Notes: generated by a model not told the origin, from the letters alone. Shown: positions 1-9,778, counted from the first letter of the stretch. The stretch is DNA of 42,589 bases from an uncultured Pseudomonadota bacterium (GCA_937920275.1 CALGVD010000058.1:1-42589), one strand, 5' to 3'. Translations and numbers: made by a program.

Positions 1-926
<926 letters not shown>

Positions 927-943
927 AAGGATTTGAACTTCAA

Positions 944-954
944 CTAAAAGAGCA
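944..954 (-). promoter_or_regulatory. boxA-like rRNA antitermination element
   Basis: On the minus strand the leader reads TGCTCTTTTAG about 18 nt before the mature 16S end. It matches the E. coli boxA core TGCTCTTTA apart from one extra T. In E. coli boxA loads NusB/NusE (S10) to make rRNA transcription resistant to Rho. The position between promoter and 16S is the expected one. Confidence 0.7.
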
Positions 955-1097
955 ATCAAAAATGGCCCATTGCTGGACAAAAATTTGGTTACTCGGTCTT
1001 CAGCATCCAAAGGACGCATCGACGCGAGTCCCCACACAAGTTACCTACCGAACTTTTAAAAAGCGCCTCGAACCGCAGGGGTCCCGAGGGGGCGGGA

Positions 1098-1125
1098 AGT
1101 ATAGCCATTCGGCTCTCCCCGTCAA
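1098..1125 (-). promoter_or_regulatory. rRNA operon promoter P2
   Basis: Minus strand: -35 TTGACG (1125–1120), 16-bp spacer, -10 TATACT (1103–1098), then a GC-rich discriminator. A start near 1091 gives a leader of about 165 nt, close to the P2 leader of E. coli rrn operons. The 16-bp spacing and GC-rich discriminator are typical of growth-rate and ppGpp-controlled rRNA promoters. Confidence 0.75.
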
Positions 1126-1129
1126 CTCT

Positions 1130-1163
1130 TTCTGCCGCCAGAGGCGTTCTGCCGCCAGAGGCG
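1130..1163 (-). repeat. 17-bp perfect tandem duplication between rrn P1 and P2
   Basis: TTCTGCCGCCAGAGGCG on the plus strand occurs twice back to back (1130–1146 and 1147–1163). It lies just upstream of the P2 -35 and inside the RNA made from P1. Each copy contains a small self-complementary core (TCTG…CAGA). No function is assigned. Confidence 0.9.
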
Positions 1164-1187
1164 TGCCGGACTGAGTTGAGGGCGCGA

Positions 1188-1215
1188 ATTATAAGCATCG
1201 GGGCGACACTGTCAA
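1188..1215 (-). promoter_or_regulatory. rRNA operon promoter P1
   Basis: Minus strand: perfect -35 TTGACA (1215–1210), 16-bp spacer, perfect -10 TATAAT (1193–1188), then TCGCGCC, a GC-rich discriminator. The start would lie near 1181, giving a leader of about 255 nt. Both hexamers are consensus, so this should be one of the strongest promoters in the window. A palindrome overlaps its -35. Confidence 0.85.
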
Positions 1216-1237
1216 CGATTTGTCACGAATCGTTGAC
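1211..1237. repeat. 10-bp inverted repeat overlapping the rrn P1 -35
   Basis: GTCAACGATT (1211–1220) and AATCGTTGAC (1228–1237) are perfect complements around a 7-nt centre. The left arm includes five of the six -35 bases of P1, so a bound protein would block or modify P1. It also lies just after the tyrS stop and could form a hairpin at the end of that mRNA. No T-run follows, so it is not a classical terminator. Confidence 0.85.
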
Positions 1238-1257
1238 GATCATTTTAAAGGCATGAT

Positions 1258-2502
1258 TTATAAAGGTTTTTCGACCTTGACTCGGGCGAAACGCCGGGGT
1301 CCGACTTGCAGGATGTGTTCCGCACCGACCGCCAGGCGAGTATCGCGGTCCTGGACCCGCTCGCCGTCGACCCGAACGGCCCCCTCGGCCAGTTTGCGGA
1401 CCGCTTCGGAGCCGCTCGAGACCAGTTGACTCGCCTTCAAGGCCGCGACGATCGCCGTTCCAGCCGCATCCTGCGCCGGGATAGGCTGCAGCGGCAGGTC
1501 GGTCGGCAATGTTTTTTGAGCGAATCGGGCAATGAACGCCGCCTGAGCGGCCTCCGCAGCCGCGGCGCCATGGAAACGACCGACGATCTCGCGTGCGAGC
1601 TCGAACTTCACATCGCGCGGATTGCGGCCGGCGGCGACGGCGGCGCGCAACGCCGCGATCTCGCCGAGCGGCCGGAACGACAGGAGTTCAAAGTAACGCC
1701 ACATCAGGTCGTCGCTCACCGACATGAGCTTGCCGAACTGCTGATCGGGCGGCTCGTCGATGCCGATATAGTTGCCCAGCGACTTCGACATCTTGTTGAC
1801 GCCATCGAGGCCTTCCAACAGCGGCATGGTCAGCACGCACTGCGGCTCCTGTCCGTAGGCTTCCTGCAGATGTCGGCCGACCAACAGGTTGAACTTTTGA
1901 TCGGTGCCGCCGAGCTCGACATCGGCCCGTAGCGCGACCGAGTCATAGCCCTGCGCCAATGGATAAAAGAATTCATGTACCGAGATCGGCTGCCCCGCCC
2001 GGTAGCGCTTTGCGAAATCGTCGCGCTCCAGCATCCGTGCGACGGTGTAGTGCGCCGCGATCTCGACGAACTTCGGTAGCGGCATCCCGCTCAACCACTT
2101 GGAATTGAACTCGATGGTGGTGCGTGCGGGATCGAGGATGCGGAAGATCTGCTGCTGATAGGTCTCGGCATTCTGTTGCACCGCCTCCGGGGTCAGGCGC
2201 GGACGGGTCGCGTTGCGGCCGGTCGGATCGCCGATGAGCCCGGTGAAATCACCGATGAGGAAGATGACTTCGTGGCCGAACTGCTGGAAGGTGCGCATCT
2301 TGTTGATGAGCACCGTGTGGCCCAAGTGCAGGTCGGGCGCGGTCGGATCGAAACCCGCCTTGATGCGCAACGGCTGACCGCGTGCGAGCTTGCGCACGAG
2401 CTCGGCCTCGACCAACAATTCAGCGCAACCGCGACGGATCTCGCCGAGCTGCTCGGCGATCGCCGCGTCCGTCCGTCCGTCCATCGCTGCATCCACCCTC
2501 AT
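1258..2502 (-). CDS. tyrS: tyrosyl-tRNA synthetase
   Basis: Charges tRNA-Tyr with tyrosine in the cytoplasm. The 414-residue protein has the class I signatures: HLGH at residues 59–62, the GGTDQ region near 198–202 and a canonical KMSKS loop at 237–241. A C-terminal S4-type RNA-binding domain spans about 345–405. Length and the KMSKS form match the TyrZ-type enzymes of Pseudomonas. The start used has AAAGAGG just upstream; a second Met at residue 7 is possible. The gene lies directly upstream of the rRNA operon on the same strand and divergently from the M23 peptidase gene, as I remember from Pseudomonas. Confidence 0.96.
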   Translation of the reverse strand: MRVDAAMDGRTDAAIAEQLGEIRRGCAELLVEAELVRKLARGQPLRIKAGFDPTAPDLHLGHTVLINKMRTFQQFGHEVIFLIGDFTGLIGDPTGRNATRPRLTPEAVQQNAETYQQQIFRILDPARTTIEFNSKWLSGMPLPKFVEIAAHYTVARMLERDDFAKRYRAGQPISVHEFFYPLAQGYDSVALRADVELGGTDQKFNLLVGRHLQEAYGQEPQCVLTMPLLEGLDGVNKMSKSLGNYIGIDEPPDQQFGKLMSVSDDLMWRYFELLSFRPLGEIAALRAAVAAGRNPRDVKFELAREIVGRFHGAAAAEAAQAAFIARFAQKTLPTDLPLQPIPAQDAAGTAIVAALKASQLVSSGSEAVRKLAEGAVRVDGERVQDRDTRLAVGAEHILQVGPRRFARVKVEKPL

Positions 2503-2627
2503 GCTGCCTCTTTGAAAGACACCTCGGCTGCCGGTTGACCTGAGCCGCCCGCCGCAGCTAGCGTTACGCAGCGTCGGGCATCTCGCTTGACCACGCCAAG
2601 GGCCATGCCCTAGGAGAAGTGTAGACG

Positions 2628-3932
2628 ATGCCGGACGGGATTCGTGTGCACCGATGGGTCGCCTGCGCGCTCATCGCCTTGTCGCTGGCCGCCTGCGGCG
2701 GTGCGCCGTCGCCGCCCGTCGCGGCGCCTGCCGCTCCAGCCGCTGCCGCTCCAGCCGCTGCTGCTGCAGCGGCGGCTTCACCAGCTGCGGCGACCGCAAC
2801 GCCCATCCGCGAAACGACCCGTACCGTCGTCCCCGGCGACACACTGGAGCGCATCTTCCGTGACGAGGGTCTGGCGCCGGGCGAACTCGCGGCCCTACGC
2901 GCAGACCCCGATCTACGGCGGCGCATCGACCGCATCGTCCCCGGCGACGAACTGCGGCTGCGTATCGACGACGGGCGGTTGCTGAGATTCGAACGCCGGC
3001 TGAGCGTCACCGAGACGCTGCAGGCGGTGCGTGCGCCGGATGGCAGCCTGCGCAGCGAGATACGCATCGATCCACTCGAGCGCGGCCTGCGCACGACGGG
3101 CGCCGCGATCGAAGGCTCGCTTTTCAGGTCAGCCGATCTCGCCGGCATCACCGATGCAACGGCCTTCAAGATCGCTGAGATCTTCCGATGGGACATCGAC
3201 TTCGTGCTCGATATCCGCCCGGGTGACCGCTTCGATCTCACCTACGAGACCTTGAGCCAAGATGGCGTTCCGGTCGGCGACGGAGAGCTCTTGGCGGTGC
3301 AGTTCATCAACCAGGGCCAGACCTATCGCGCGGTCCGCTGGACACCCCCGGGCGGCACGCCGGACTACTTCACGCCCGACGGCCGCAGCTTACGCAAGGC
3401 GTTCCTGCGCGCACCGCTCGAGTTCAGCCGCGTGAGTTCGCGGTTCAACCTTTACCGTCGACATCCCATCCTCAACCGCATGCGTGCCCATCGTGGCGTC
3501 GACTACGCGGCGCCCATCGGTACGCCGGTGCGGGCGGCAGGCGGCGGCAGGGTGGCTTTCGTCGGCGTCAAAGGCGGCTATGGCAACGTCATCGAGATCG
3601 TCCACCCGGGTGGCGTCCGGACGGTCTACGGACATCTGTCGCGGTTCTCCCGCGGGTTGCGCGCCGGTACGGTCGTCGAACAAGGGCGGGTGATCGGCCA
3701 TGTCGGCATGACAGGTCTCGCCACCGGTCCACACCTGCATTACGAGTACCTGCAGAACGGCGTACACAAAGATCCGCAGAAAGTGCCGCTGCCGAAGGCG
3801 GAGCCGATACCGGCGCAGCACATGGCCGCCTTCCGGGCCTACGCCGACCCGTTGTGGGCTGGACTCGACGGGGTCGCGTCGGCGGTCCGGGTGGCGCCCG
3901 CGCAGACCACCGCCTCCTCAGGCGCGCTGTAA
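2628..3932 (+). CDS. M23 family metallopeptidase, putative lipoprotein (MepM-like)
   Basis: Probable peptidoglycan DD-endopeptidase of the envelope. The N-terminus has a signal peptide ending in a lipobox (LAAC, Cys23), followed by an Ala/Pro-rich linker to about residue 60. Next come a short PGDTLxxIF segment that looks like a degenerate LysM and a middle region like that of MepM proteins. The M23 domain has HRGVD (His288, Asp292), YGHLS (His336) and GPHLHYE (His369, His371), so all zinc and catalytic residues are present. SD AGGAGA lies 10 nt before the ATG. A lipidated Cys differs from E. coli MepM, which is membrane anchored; the exact substrate bond is inferred. Confidence 0.9.
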   Translation: MPDGIRVHRWVACALIALSLAACGGAPSPPVAAPAAPAAAAPAAAAAAAASPAAATATPIRETTRTVVPGDTLERIFRDEGLAPGELAALRADPDLRRRIDRIVPGDELRLRIDDGRLLRFERRLSVTETLQAVRAPDGSLRSEIRIDPLERGLRTTGAAIEGSLFRSADLAGITDATAFKIAEIFRWDIDFVLDIRPGDRFDLTYETLSQDGVPVGDGELLAVQFINQGQTYRAVRWTPPGGTPDYFTPDGRSLRKAFLRAPLEFSRVSSRFNLYRRHPILNRMRAHRGVDYAAPIGTPVRAAGGGRVAFVGVKGGYGNVIEIVHPGGVRTVYGHLSRFSRGLRAGTVVEQGRVIGHVGMTGLATGPHLHYEYLQNGVHKDPQKVPLPKAEPIPAQHMAAFRAYADPLWAGLDGVASAVRVAPAQTTASSGAL

Positions 3933-3987
3933 CACAAGATCCGTACGACGCATGGTGTACTAGCGTTCTTTGACCCATCATCGGACC

Positions 3988-6066
3988 ATGTCGCCTCCTT
4001 CGCCCGCCCTTCCGCCGATGCTCATCAACCGCGAACTCTCGCTGTTGGAGTTCAATCAACGCGTCCTCGCCCAAGCGCAGGACCGCTCGGTGCCGCTCTT
4101 GGAGCGGCTGCGATTCCTCTGCATCTCATCGAGCAACCTCGACGAGTTCTTCGAGATCCGCGTCGCGGGCGTGAAGCAGCGGCTCGAGAACTCGCCCCAC
4201 CTCGTCAGCCCGGACGGTTCATCGCCCGCCGCGCAGCTCACGGCGATCCACGCACGCGCGACACGGTTGGTCGCCGACCAGTACGCCTGCCTCGACGATC
4301 AGTTGCTGCCGGAACTCACCGATGCAGGGCTTGCGCTGCTGCCGCGCGAGGCGCTCGGCCCGGTCCGCGATTGGCTCGCCAGCTACTTCGAGCGCGAGAT
4401 CGAGCCGGTGCTCTCGCCGCTCGCGCTCGACCCTTCGCGACCGTTCCCGCGTATCCAGAACAAGAGCCTCAACTTCGTCGTGCGTCTCGAGGGCGAGGAC
4501 GCCTACGGTCGTGAAGCCACCCTTGCGATCGTACAAGCACCGCGTTCCCTGCCCCGGGTGGTACCGCTGCCTGCGCAGGGCGATGCCACGCAACGATTCG
4601 TGCTGCTCTCGACCGTCATCGAGGAGTTCGTGCCGCGCCTGTTCGACGGCATGCAGGTCCTTGAGTGCCATCCCTTCCGCCTGACCCGCAACAGCGACCT
4701 GTTCGTCGATGAGGAGGAAGCGGAGGACCTGCGTCGGGCGCTGGAAGGGGAACTCGCGCAGCGACGCTATGGTGCAGCGGTCCGGCTCGAGGTGTCGCTC
4801 GACTGCCCCCGCGACCTCATCGACTTCCTGGCGCGCCAGTTCGCGCTCGGTGAGACCGACATCTACCGCGTGCCGGCGCCCGTGAACCTGCACCGGCTGT
4901 CGGCGCTCTACGAGCTTGTTGTCCGGGACGACCTGAAGTACCCGCCGTTCGCGGCGAGCCTGCCGCGTCGCCTCAACGACGCACCCGATCTGTTCGCGGC
5001 GATCCGTCAGTCCGATCTGCTGCTGCACCATCCCTTCCAGAGCTTCACGCCGGTCGCGGATTTCCTGCGACAAGCCGCGACTGACCCAGCCGTGCTCGCC
5101 ATCAAGCAGACGCTGTACCGCACCGGCGGCGATTCCGCGATCGTCGATGCCCTGGTCAAGGCGGCGAACGCCGGTAAGGATGTGACGGTCGTCATCGAAC
5201 TGCGCGCCCGCTTCGACGAGCAGGCCAACATCGAACTGTCGGACCGGCTGCAGGAAGCCGGCGCACACGTCATGTACGGTGTGGTCGGCTTCAAGACCCA
5301 TGCCAAGCTCGCGATGGTGGTACGGCGCGAAGCGGGAGGTATCCGTCGCTACTGCCACCTCGGTACCGGGAACTACCACTCGCGGACGGCCCGGACCTAT
5401 ACCGACTACGGTCTGCTGACCTGCGACCCCGACATCGGCCAAGATGTGCACGAGGTGTTCCTGCAACTGACCAGCTTGACGCGCGCGCCGCGCCTCAGCT
5501 GCCTGTTGCAGTCCCCGTTCGAGCTGCAGCGCGCGATGATCGCCAAGCTCGAACGCGAGATCGCGCATGCAGCGGCGGGTCGGCCGGCACGGGTGATCCT
5601 GAAGGTGAACGCCTTGGTCGAGCCTGAATCCATCGACGCGCTGTGCCGCGCCTCGCAGGCCGGCGTGCAGGTGGATCTGATCGTGCGCGGGGTCTGCGCG
5701 CTGCGTCCCGGTGTGCCCGGGTACTCTGCAGGCGTGCGGGTGCGCTCGGTGGTCGGTCGTTTCCTCGAGCACTCGAGGGTCTGCTGGTTCGCCAACGGCG
5801 GCGATGCCGAGATCTTCTGCAGCAGCGCCGACTGGATGGAGCGCAATTTCTTCCGGCGGGTCGAGATCTCGTTCCCGATCCGGCGGTCGAAGTACCGCGA
5901 CCGCATCCTGCGCGACCTCGAGGCCTATCTCAGCGACGACACGCAGTCGTGGTCGCTCGGTGCCGATGGACAGTACAGCCGGGTCCCGCGCGGCGACGGA
6001 CCGCCGCGTTGCGCGCAACTCGAACTGCTCGAGGCTTACACCGCCGGCAGACCACGCGAGGAGTAG
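3988..6066 (+). CDS. ppk1: polyphosphate kinase 1
   Basis: Reversibly transfers the ATP gamma-phosphate to polyphosphate. The N-terminal helical domain begins at LINRELSLLEFNQRVL, as in known PPK1 proteins. The two C-terminal phospholipase-D-like domains carry FKTHAKL (the autophosphorylated His, about residue 438) and FLEHSR (second His, about 595). Length is about 692 residues, normal for the family. The start is uncertain: TTG at 3970, ATG at 3988 and ATG at 4018 are in frame and none has a clear Shine-Dalgarno. An extended -10-like TGGTGTACT lies at 3953–3961. The 3' end overlaps the convergent ppx gene by 31 bp. Confidence 0.96.
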   Translation: MSPPSPALPPMLINRELSLLEFNQRVLAQAQDRSVPLLERLRFLCISSSNLDEFFEIRVAGVKQRLENSPHLVSPDGSSPAAQLTAIHARATRLVADQYACLDDQLLPELTDAGLALLPREALGPVRDWLASYFEREIEPVLSPLALDPSRPFPRIQNKSLNFVVRLEGEDAYGREATLAIVQAPRSLPRVVPLPAQGDATQRFVLLSTVIEEFVPRLFDGMQVLECHPFRLTRNSDLFVDEEEAEDLRRALEGELAQRRYGAAVRLEVSLDCPRDLIDFLARQFALGETDIYRVPAPVNLHRLSALYELVVRDDLKYPPFAASLPRRLNDAPDLFAAIRQSDLLLHHPFQSFTPVADFLRQAATDPAVLAIKQTLYRTGGDSAIVDALVKAANAGKDVTVVIELRARFDEQANIELSDRLQEAGAHVMYGVVGFKTHAKLAMVVRREAGGIRRYCHLGTGNYHSRTARTYTDYGLLTCDPDIGQDVHEVFLQLTSLTRAPRLSCLLQSPFELQRAMIAKLEREIAHAAAGRPARVILKVNALVEPESIDALCRASQAGVQVDLIVRGVCALRPGVPGYSAGVRVRSVVGRFLEHSRVCWFANGGDAEIFCSSADWMERNFFRRVEISFPIRRSKYRDRILRDLEAYLSDDTQSWSLGADGQYSRVPRGDGPPRCAQLELLEAYTAGRPREE

Positions 6067-7571
6067 ATCCGCAACCGGAATCCGGCCGCGGCCAAAAGAT
6101 CGATCTCCTGACTGAGATCGGCGACCGTGAGCGGATGCTCCCGCAGCCAGCGCACCGGAAAGCGCAGTTCGAGGGTGCGGACCCGGGCCTCGAGCGTGAT
6201 CTCCGGCAACGGCGCGCGGCCGCGGCTGCGGTGCAACAGCACGGCGACCCGTAGCACCAGTGTCAGGTTCAGGATGCGCTTGTCCCACGAAGGCAGCAGC
6301 TGATCGACCCCCTCGACCGATAACTTGCGCCGGTGGCCGCCGACGAGCCGCGACAACAAACGCTGCTCCTCGCGCGGGAAGCCCGGCATGTCGGCGTGTT
6401 CGAGCAGATACGCGCCGTGCTGGTGATGGCGCGAATGCGCGACATCGAGGCCGATCTCGTGCAGGCGCGCCGCCCAAGCGAGCAGCCGCGCCGCCAGTGG
6501 ATCATCGAGCTGCCATGAGTCCTCGACCTGCGCGAGCAGCCCGAGGGCGGTGCGCTCGACGCGCTCGGCCTGCGCCAGATCGACATGGTAGCGGGCCTGC
6601 ATGGCGCGCACGGTGCGCTCGCGGGCGTCCTCGTGGTTGATGCGCCCGACGAGGTCGTAGAGCAGTCCATCGCGCATCGCCCCATCAGCGACCTCCATGC
6701 GTTCGATGCCGAGCACCTCGAAAAGCTCGGCGAGGATGGCGAGGCCACCGGGGAACACGCCGCGTCGCTCCTCATCGAGCGTGCCGAGCGGGATCTCACC
6801 CACATCCTCGGCACGCAACATCATGTCGATCACCGCCTCGAGCCCCGCTGGCGTGATCGCGTTGGCCGAGGGATCGAGCTCGCGCACCGCCTCGAAGACG
6901 GCCTTGACGGAACCCGAGCTGCCGGCCGCTTCCTGCCAACCCAAGCGTCGGAAAGCGTCTTCGATGGGCTCGAGCTCGCGCCGCGCAGCGACCCGAGCGC
7001 GCGCGAAGCGCTTGGCGGAGAGCCGGCCGCCCGCGAAATGCCGCTCGCTGAGCGTGACGCATCCCAGGTCGGTGCTGGCCAACCGCTGCGGTTCGAGGCC
7101 TTCGCCGATGATGAGTTCGGTGCTGCCGCCGCCGATGTCGACCACCAACCGGCGCCCCCTGGTCGCCGGCGAGGTGTGTGCGACGCCCGAGTAGATCAGC
7201 CGCGCTTCCTCCATGCCCGAGACGATCTCGATGGGATGACCGAGCGCAGCGCGCGCCCTATCGAGGAAAGACTGCTTACGATGGGCTCGGCGCAACGCGT
7301 TGGTGCCGACCACCCGGACGCTGTCTGCATGGATGTCGCGCAGCCGCTGTCCGAACCGCTCGAGGCACGCGAGCGCACGCGCGGCGACATCCCGATCGAG
7401 CCGCCCCTCCTCGTCCATGCCGGAGCCGAGGCGGACCATCTCGCGAAGACGATCCACCACGACCAACTGACCGTGGGTATAACGGGCGACGACCAGGTGG
7501 AAACTGTTGGAGCCGAGATCGACGGCGGCAAGCAGCTCTGGGGGAGCGGCGCGGGCGGCAGCGCGCGTCAC
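6036..7571 (-). CDS. ppx: exopolyphosphatase
   Basis: Removes terminal phosphates from polyphosphate. The protein has the actin-like Ppx/GppA fold: DLGSNSFHLVV at residue 18, GMEEARLIY with the catalytic Glu121, and DIGGGSTE at 145–152. A C-terminal HD-like domain follows. From the GTG at 7571 the length is 511 residues, nearly identical to E. coli Ppx (513). A longer reading from 7700 would run into erpA and is rejected. It lies 25 bp downstream of erpA on the same strand and converges on ppk1, overlapping its last 31 bp, so the synthesis and degradation genes share complementary 3' ends. Confidence 0.95.
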   Translation of the reverse strand: MTRAAARAAPPELLAAVDLGSNSFHLVVARYTHGQLVVVDRLREMVRLGSGMDEEGRLDRDVAARALACLERFGQRLRDIHADSVRVVGTNALRRAHRKQSFLDRARAALGHPIEIVSGMEEARLIYSGVAHTSPATRGRRLVVDIGGGSTELIIGEGLEPQRLASTDLGCVTLSERHFAGGRLSAKRFARARVAARRELEPIEDAFRRLGWQEAAGSSGSVKAVFEAVRELDPSANAITPAGLEAVIDMMLRAEDVGEIPLGTLDEERRGVFPGGLAILAELFEVLGIERMEVADGAMRDGLLYDLVGRINHEDARERTVRAMQARYHVDLAQAERVERTALGLLAQVEDSWQLDDPLAARLLAWAARLHEIGLDVAHSRHHQHGAYLLEHADMPGFPREEQRLLSRLVGGHRRKLSVEGVDQLLPSWDKRILNLTLVLRVAVLLHRSRGRAPLPEITLEARVRTLELRFPVRWLREHPLTVADLSQEIDLLAAAGFRLRIYSSRGLPAV

Positions 7572-7596
7572 GGGTGGACCGGGTGGCTGCGGTACG

Positions 7597-7962
7597 TCAG
7601 GCGGAGAACGAGGACCCGCAACCACAGGTCGTGGTGGCGTTCGGATTGCGGATGACGAACTGCGAGCCCTCGACGCTTTCCCGATAATCGATCTCGGCAC
7701 CGCTGAGGTACTGGAAGCTCATCGGGTCGACCAACAGCTTGACGCCCATGTTCTGCACGAGGGTGTCGCCGTCCTGGACCTGTTCGTCGAACTCGAAGCC
7801 GTATTGCATGCCGGAGCAACCGCCGCCTTGCACGAACACCCGCAGCATCAGGCCGGGATTGCCCTCGGCTTCGATGAGGGCGCCGACCTTGCGCGCCGCA
7901 TCGTCGGTGAACACCAAGGCAGGGGGCAGGTCGAGAGGCAGGTCTTCGATCACGGTGCTCAT
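7597..7962 (-). CDS. erpA: iron-sulfur cluster insertion protein ErpA
   Basis: A-type carrier that delivers Fe-S clusters to apo-enzymes. It is 121 residues long with the three conserved cysteines: Cys49 in [11 protein letters not shown] and Cys113/Cys115 in TTCGCGSSF. The FVQGGGCSG context is that of ErpA. No Shine-Dalgarno is seen; a -10-like TAGACT lies 6 nt before the ATG and overlaps the bactofilin stop, so a leaderless transcript is possible. It follows bactofilin and DUF6776-like genes in the same order as I remember from Pseudomonas. Confidence 0.95.
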   Translation of the reverse strand: MSTVIEDLPLDLPPALVFTDDAARKVGALIEAEGNPGLMLRVFVQGGGCSGMQYGFEFDEQVQDGDTLVQNMGVKLLVDPMSFQYLSGAEIDYRESVEGSQFVIRNPNATTTCGCGSSFSA

Positions 7963-7968
7963 GCGGAT

Positions 7969-7974
7969 AGTCTA
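7969..7974 (-). promoter_or_regulatory. candidate -10 for leaderless erpA mRNA
   Basis: Minus strand TAGACT (4/6 to TATAAT) ends 6 nt before the erpA ATG, so a start would fall at or next to the A of ATG. It overlaps the stop codon of the upstream bactofilin gene. No clear -35 is seen. Confidence 0.4.
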
Positions 7975-8430
7975 GGCCTGCGGACGCGCAGGGTCAAAAG
8001 TGGCGAGCGGCACCGCCCCGCCGGGCGCGCTCGGCAACGGATCGTCGGCGGCAGCCGGACCCGACGACGGGCTGATGGGCACCAACTTGCCATCGACCCG
8101 GGCGCCCAGCGTCATCTCGATGGCGCCATAGTGGACATCACCCGTGATGCGCGCGGTCGCGCCCAGCACCACTCGTTCCGTGCCATGGACATCGCCCTTG
8201 ATGGTGCCGTGGATCACGACATGCCGCGCCTCGACGCCTCCCTCGACGCAGCCTGCCTCGCCGATCCAGAGCGTGGCGGCCGCGGCGTCGGGCGTGGCGG
8301 AGAGACGCCCGACCACCCGACCGTCGAGATGCAGTCCACCGGCGAACGCGAGGTCGCCCTGCAGCACGGTGCTGCGGGCGATCAAGGTGTCGATCTTTCC
8401 GGGGACGGGCGGCTTGCGTCGCGAGAACAT
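7972..8430 (-). CDS. bactofilin (polymer-forming cytoskeletal protein)
   Basis: Small self-polymerising beta-helix protein. It has 152 residues: a short basic N-terminus (MFSRRK), a hydrophobic repeat core from about residue 12 to 118 with spaced G-x-[VI]-x-G units (GGLHLDGRVVGRL, HGTIKGDVHGTERVVLG), and a Pro/Ala-rich tail. This is the bactofilin layout. Bactofilins scaffold cell-wall or polar factors. AGGAG lies 5–6 nt before the ATG. The next gene upstream encodes a membrane-anchored coiled-coil protein, a plausible partner by context only. Confidence 0.88.
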   Translation of the reverse strand: MFSRRKPPVPGKIDTLIARSTVLQGDLAFAGGLHLDGRVVGRLSATPDAAAATLWIGEAGCVEGGVEARHVVIHGTIKGDVHGTERVVLGATARITGDVHYGAIEMTLGARVDGKLVPISPSSGPAAADDPLPSAPGGAVPLATFDPARPQA

Positions 8431-8479
8431 CGGGTCTCCTGATGAGGGACCGCCGAAGCGGAGTCATCCGGCAAGGATA

Positions 8480-9205
8480 CTACGCCGGGTCGATCGACCA
8501 GAGCACAGTCTGGGCAGCCGGCGGCACATTCCGGCCCGCCGGGCGCACATCCACCACCACACGCTCCGGCGAGAACCCGCCCGGCAGCGCGATCTCCACC
8601 TCGATGTTCTCGAAATACTGGAATCGGTAAGACAGCTGCGCGACACGATCCACCGCGACTTCCCGCAGATCGAGCCGCACCGACCGCCCACCGCGCTGCC
8701 CCTCGATGCCCACCCGGACGCTGCCGGCCACGGTGCGATCGGGCCGGCCCGGCTGAGCAAGCGCGATGCGCAACCGGTACCGCCCGGGCGTCGTACCCGC
8801 GATCACGCGCACCTGACGGATCGTCACCTCCGCTGCCGGCCCCGCTCGGCCGACGACGCCACGCAGGAGCTCGAGTTGCTGGGATTGGCGGGCCACCTCG
8901 GCCTGTAGTTCGCCGATGGTGCGCGAGACTTCCTGCCGTTCGCGCTCCTGTGCGACCTTGAGCGTGTCGAGTTCGGCCACCTCTCGGCGCAGCCGGGTCA
9001 CCTCGGCTTCGCGTGCGGTCAGCGCGGCGCGCAGCCCGGCCTCATCGGCGAGCGCCGCACGGCCTTCGAAGGCCGCCTGAGCACGACCGATCGCGTAGAC
9101 ACCGACGAGTGTCGCAAGCACCAACGACACCCCGAGCGCGATGCCCCAAGGGCTGCCCAGCCAGGCCGGCCCACGGAACACCAACGGGTGGGAGGGGCGC
9201 GGCAT
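8480..9205 (-). CDS. DUF6776-like membrane-anchored coiled-coil protein
   Basis: Function unknown. The 241-residue protein has one N-terminal membrane helix (about 20–42), a charged coiled coil of about 70 residues (47–115, rich in E, R, L, A) and a C-terminal beta-rich domain from about 125. The C-terminal domain should lie outside the cytoplasm. Size, layout and position next to bactofilin and erpA match the DUF6776 family, an assignment I make from memory. No Shine-Dalgarno is visible. The start lies 6 nt after the rppH stop. Linking bactofilin to the envelope is a guess from context. Confidence 0.7.
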   Translation of the reverse strand: MPRPSHPLVFRGPAWLGSPWGIALGVSLVLATLVGVYAIGRAQAAFEGRAALADEAGLRAALTAREAEVTRLRREVAELDTLKVAQERERQEVSRTIGELQAEVARQSQQLELLRGVVGRAGPAAEVTIRQVRVIAGTTPGRYRLRIALAQPGRPDRTVAGSVRVGIEGQRGGRSVRLDLREVAVDRVAQLSYRFQYFENIEVEIALPGGFSPERVVVDVRPAGRNVPPAAQTVLWSIDPA

Positions 9206-9211
9206 GGGCGC

Positions 9212-9778
9212 TCAGCTTGCAGGCTTGCCGGGTGAACGCTTGGGGAGACGCTTCGGCGCGCGGTCTTCCCACCAGGCGGGATAGGGGGGCAAGCCCCCCG
9301 GCAGCGCCGTGCGCCCGAGATCGTGGAGGGCGCGCTCGTAGACCTGGCGCTTGAAGTGGATCACTTCGCGGACCGGGTCCCAATAGTCGGCCCAGCGCCA
9401 ACCCACGAATTCGGGCTCGCCGGTGGAGTCGAAGCGGAACGACGGGTCCGGCACCCGACTGCGCAGCAGGTACCAACGCTGTTTTTGGCCGATGCAGACC
9501 GGCGACTGGTCGCGGCGCACGAAGCGGGCAGGCAACCGGTATCGCAACCAATCCGGGGTCACCCCGAGCACCTCGACATCAGCCGGCCCAAGGCCGATCT
9601 CCTCACCGAGCTCGCGGAGCATCGCCTGCTCGAGGGTCTCGCCGAGGCGGACACCCCCTTGCGGGAACTGCCATCCCTTGCCGCCGATACGCTGGCCGAG
9701 GAACACGCTGCCGCCTTCCTGCATCAGCACGATGCCGACGTTGGCACGGAAGCCGTCGCGGTCGATATGGTCGCTCAC
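9212..9778 (-). CDS. rppH: RNA pyrophosphohydrolase
   Basis: Converts the 5'-triphosphate of mRNA to a monophosphate, which opens the way for RNase E decay. The Nudix box GX5EX7REUXEEXGU is complete at residues 41–63. The flanking sequence (FRANVGIVL at the N-terminus, KGWQFPQGG) is that of RppH, and the C-terminus is basic. It has 188 residues from a GTG start that overlaps the tyrA stop by 4 nt (GTGA), which implies translational coupling. Confidence 0.95.
   Translation of the reverse strand: MSDHIDRDGFRANVGIVLMQEGGSVFLGQRIGGKGWQFPQGGVRLGETLEQAMLRELGEEIGLGPADVEVLGVTPDWLRYRLPARFVRRDQSPVCIGQKQRWYLLRSRVPDPSFRFDSTGEPEFVGWRWADYWDPVREVIHFKRQVYERALHDLGRTALPGGLPPYPAWWEDRAPKRLPKRSPGKPAS

Larger units (their letters stand above)
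927..1257. other. rRNA operon leader and promoter region
   Basis: About 330 bp without a protein gene. It holds the boxA-like element, P2, the 17-bp tandem repeat, P1 and the palindrome over P1. No terminator is visible between tyrS and P1, so tyrS transcription may run into the rRNA operon. Confidence 0.8.

Noticed and set aside
1130-1163. CRISPR-like repeat
   Set aside because: Only two copies in direct contact, without spacers and without cas genes.
4219-6477. Long minus-strand open frame of 752 codons opposite ppk1
   Set aside because: It is the shadow of a high-GC gene: composition is Arg/Ala/Gly-biased and no family motif appears, while the plus strand is an unmistakable PPK1.
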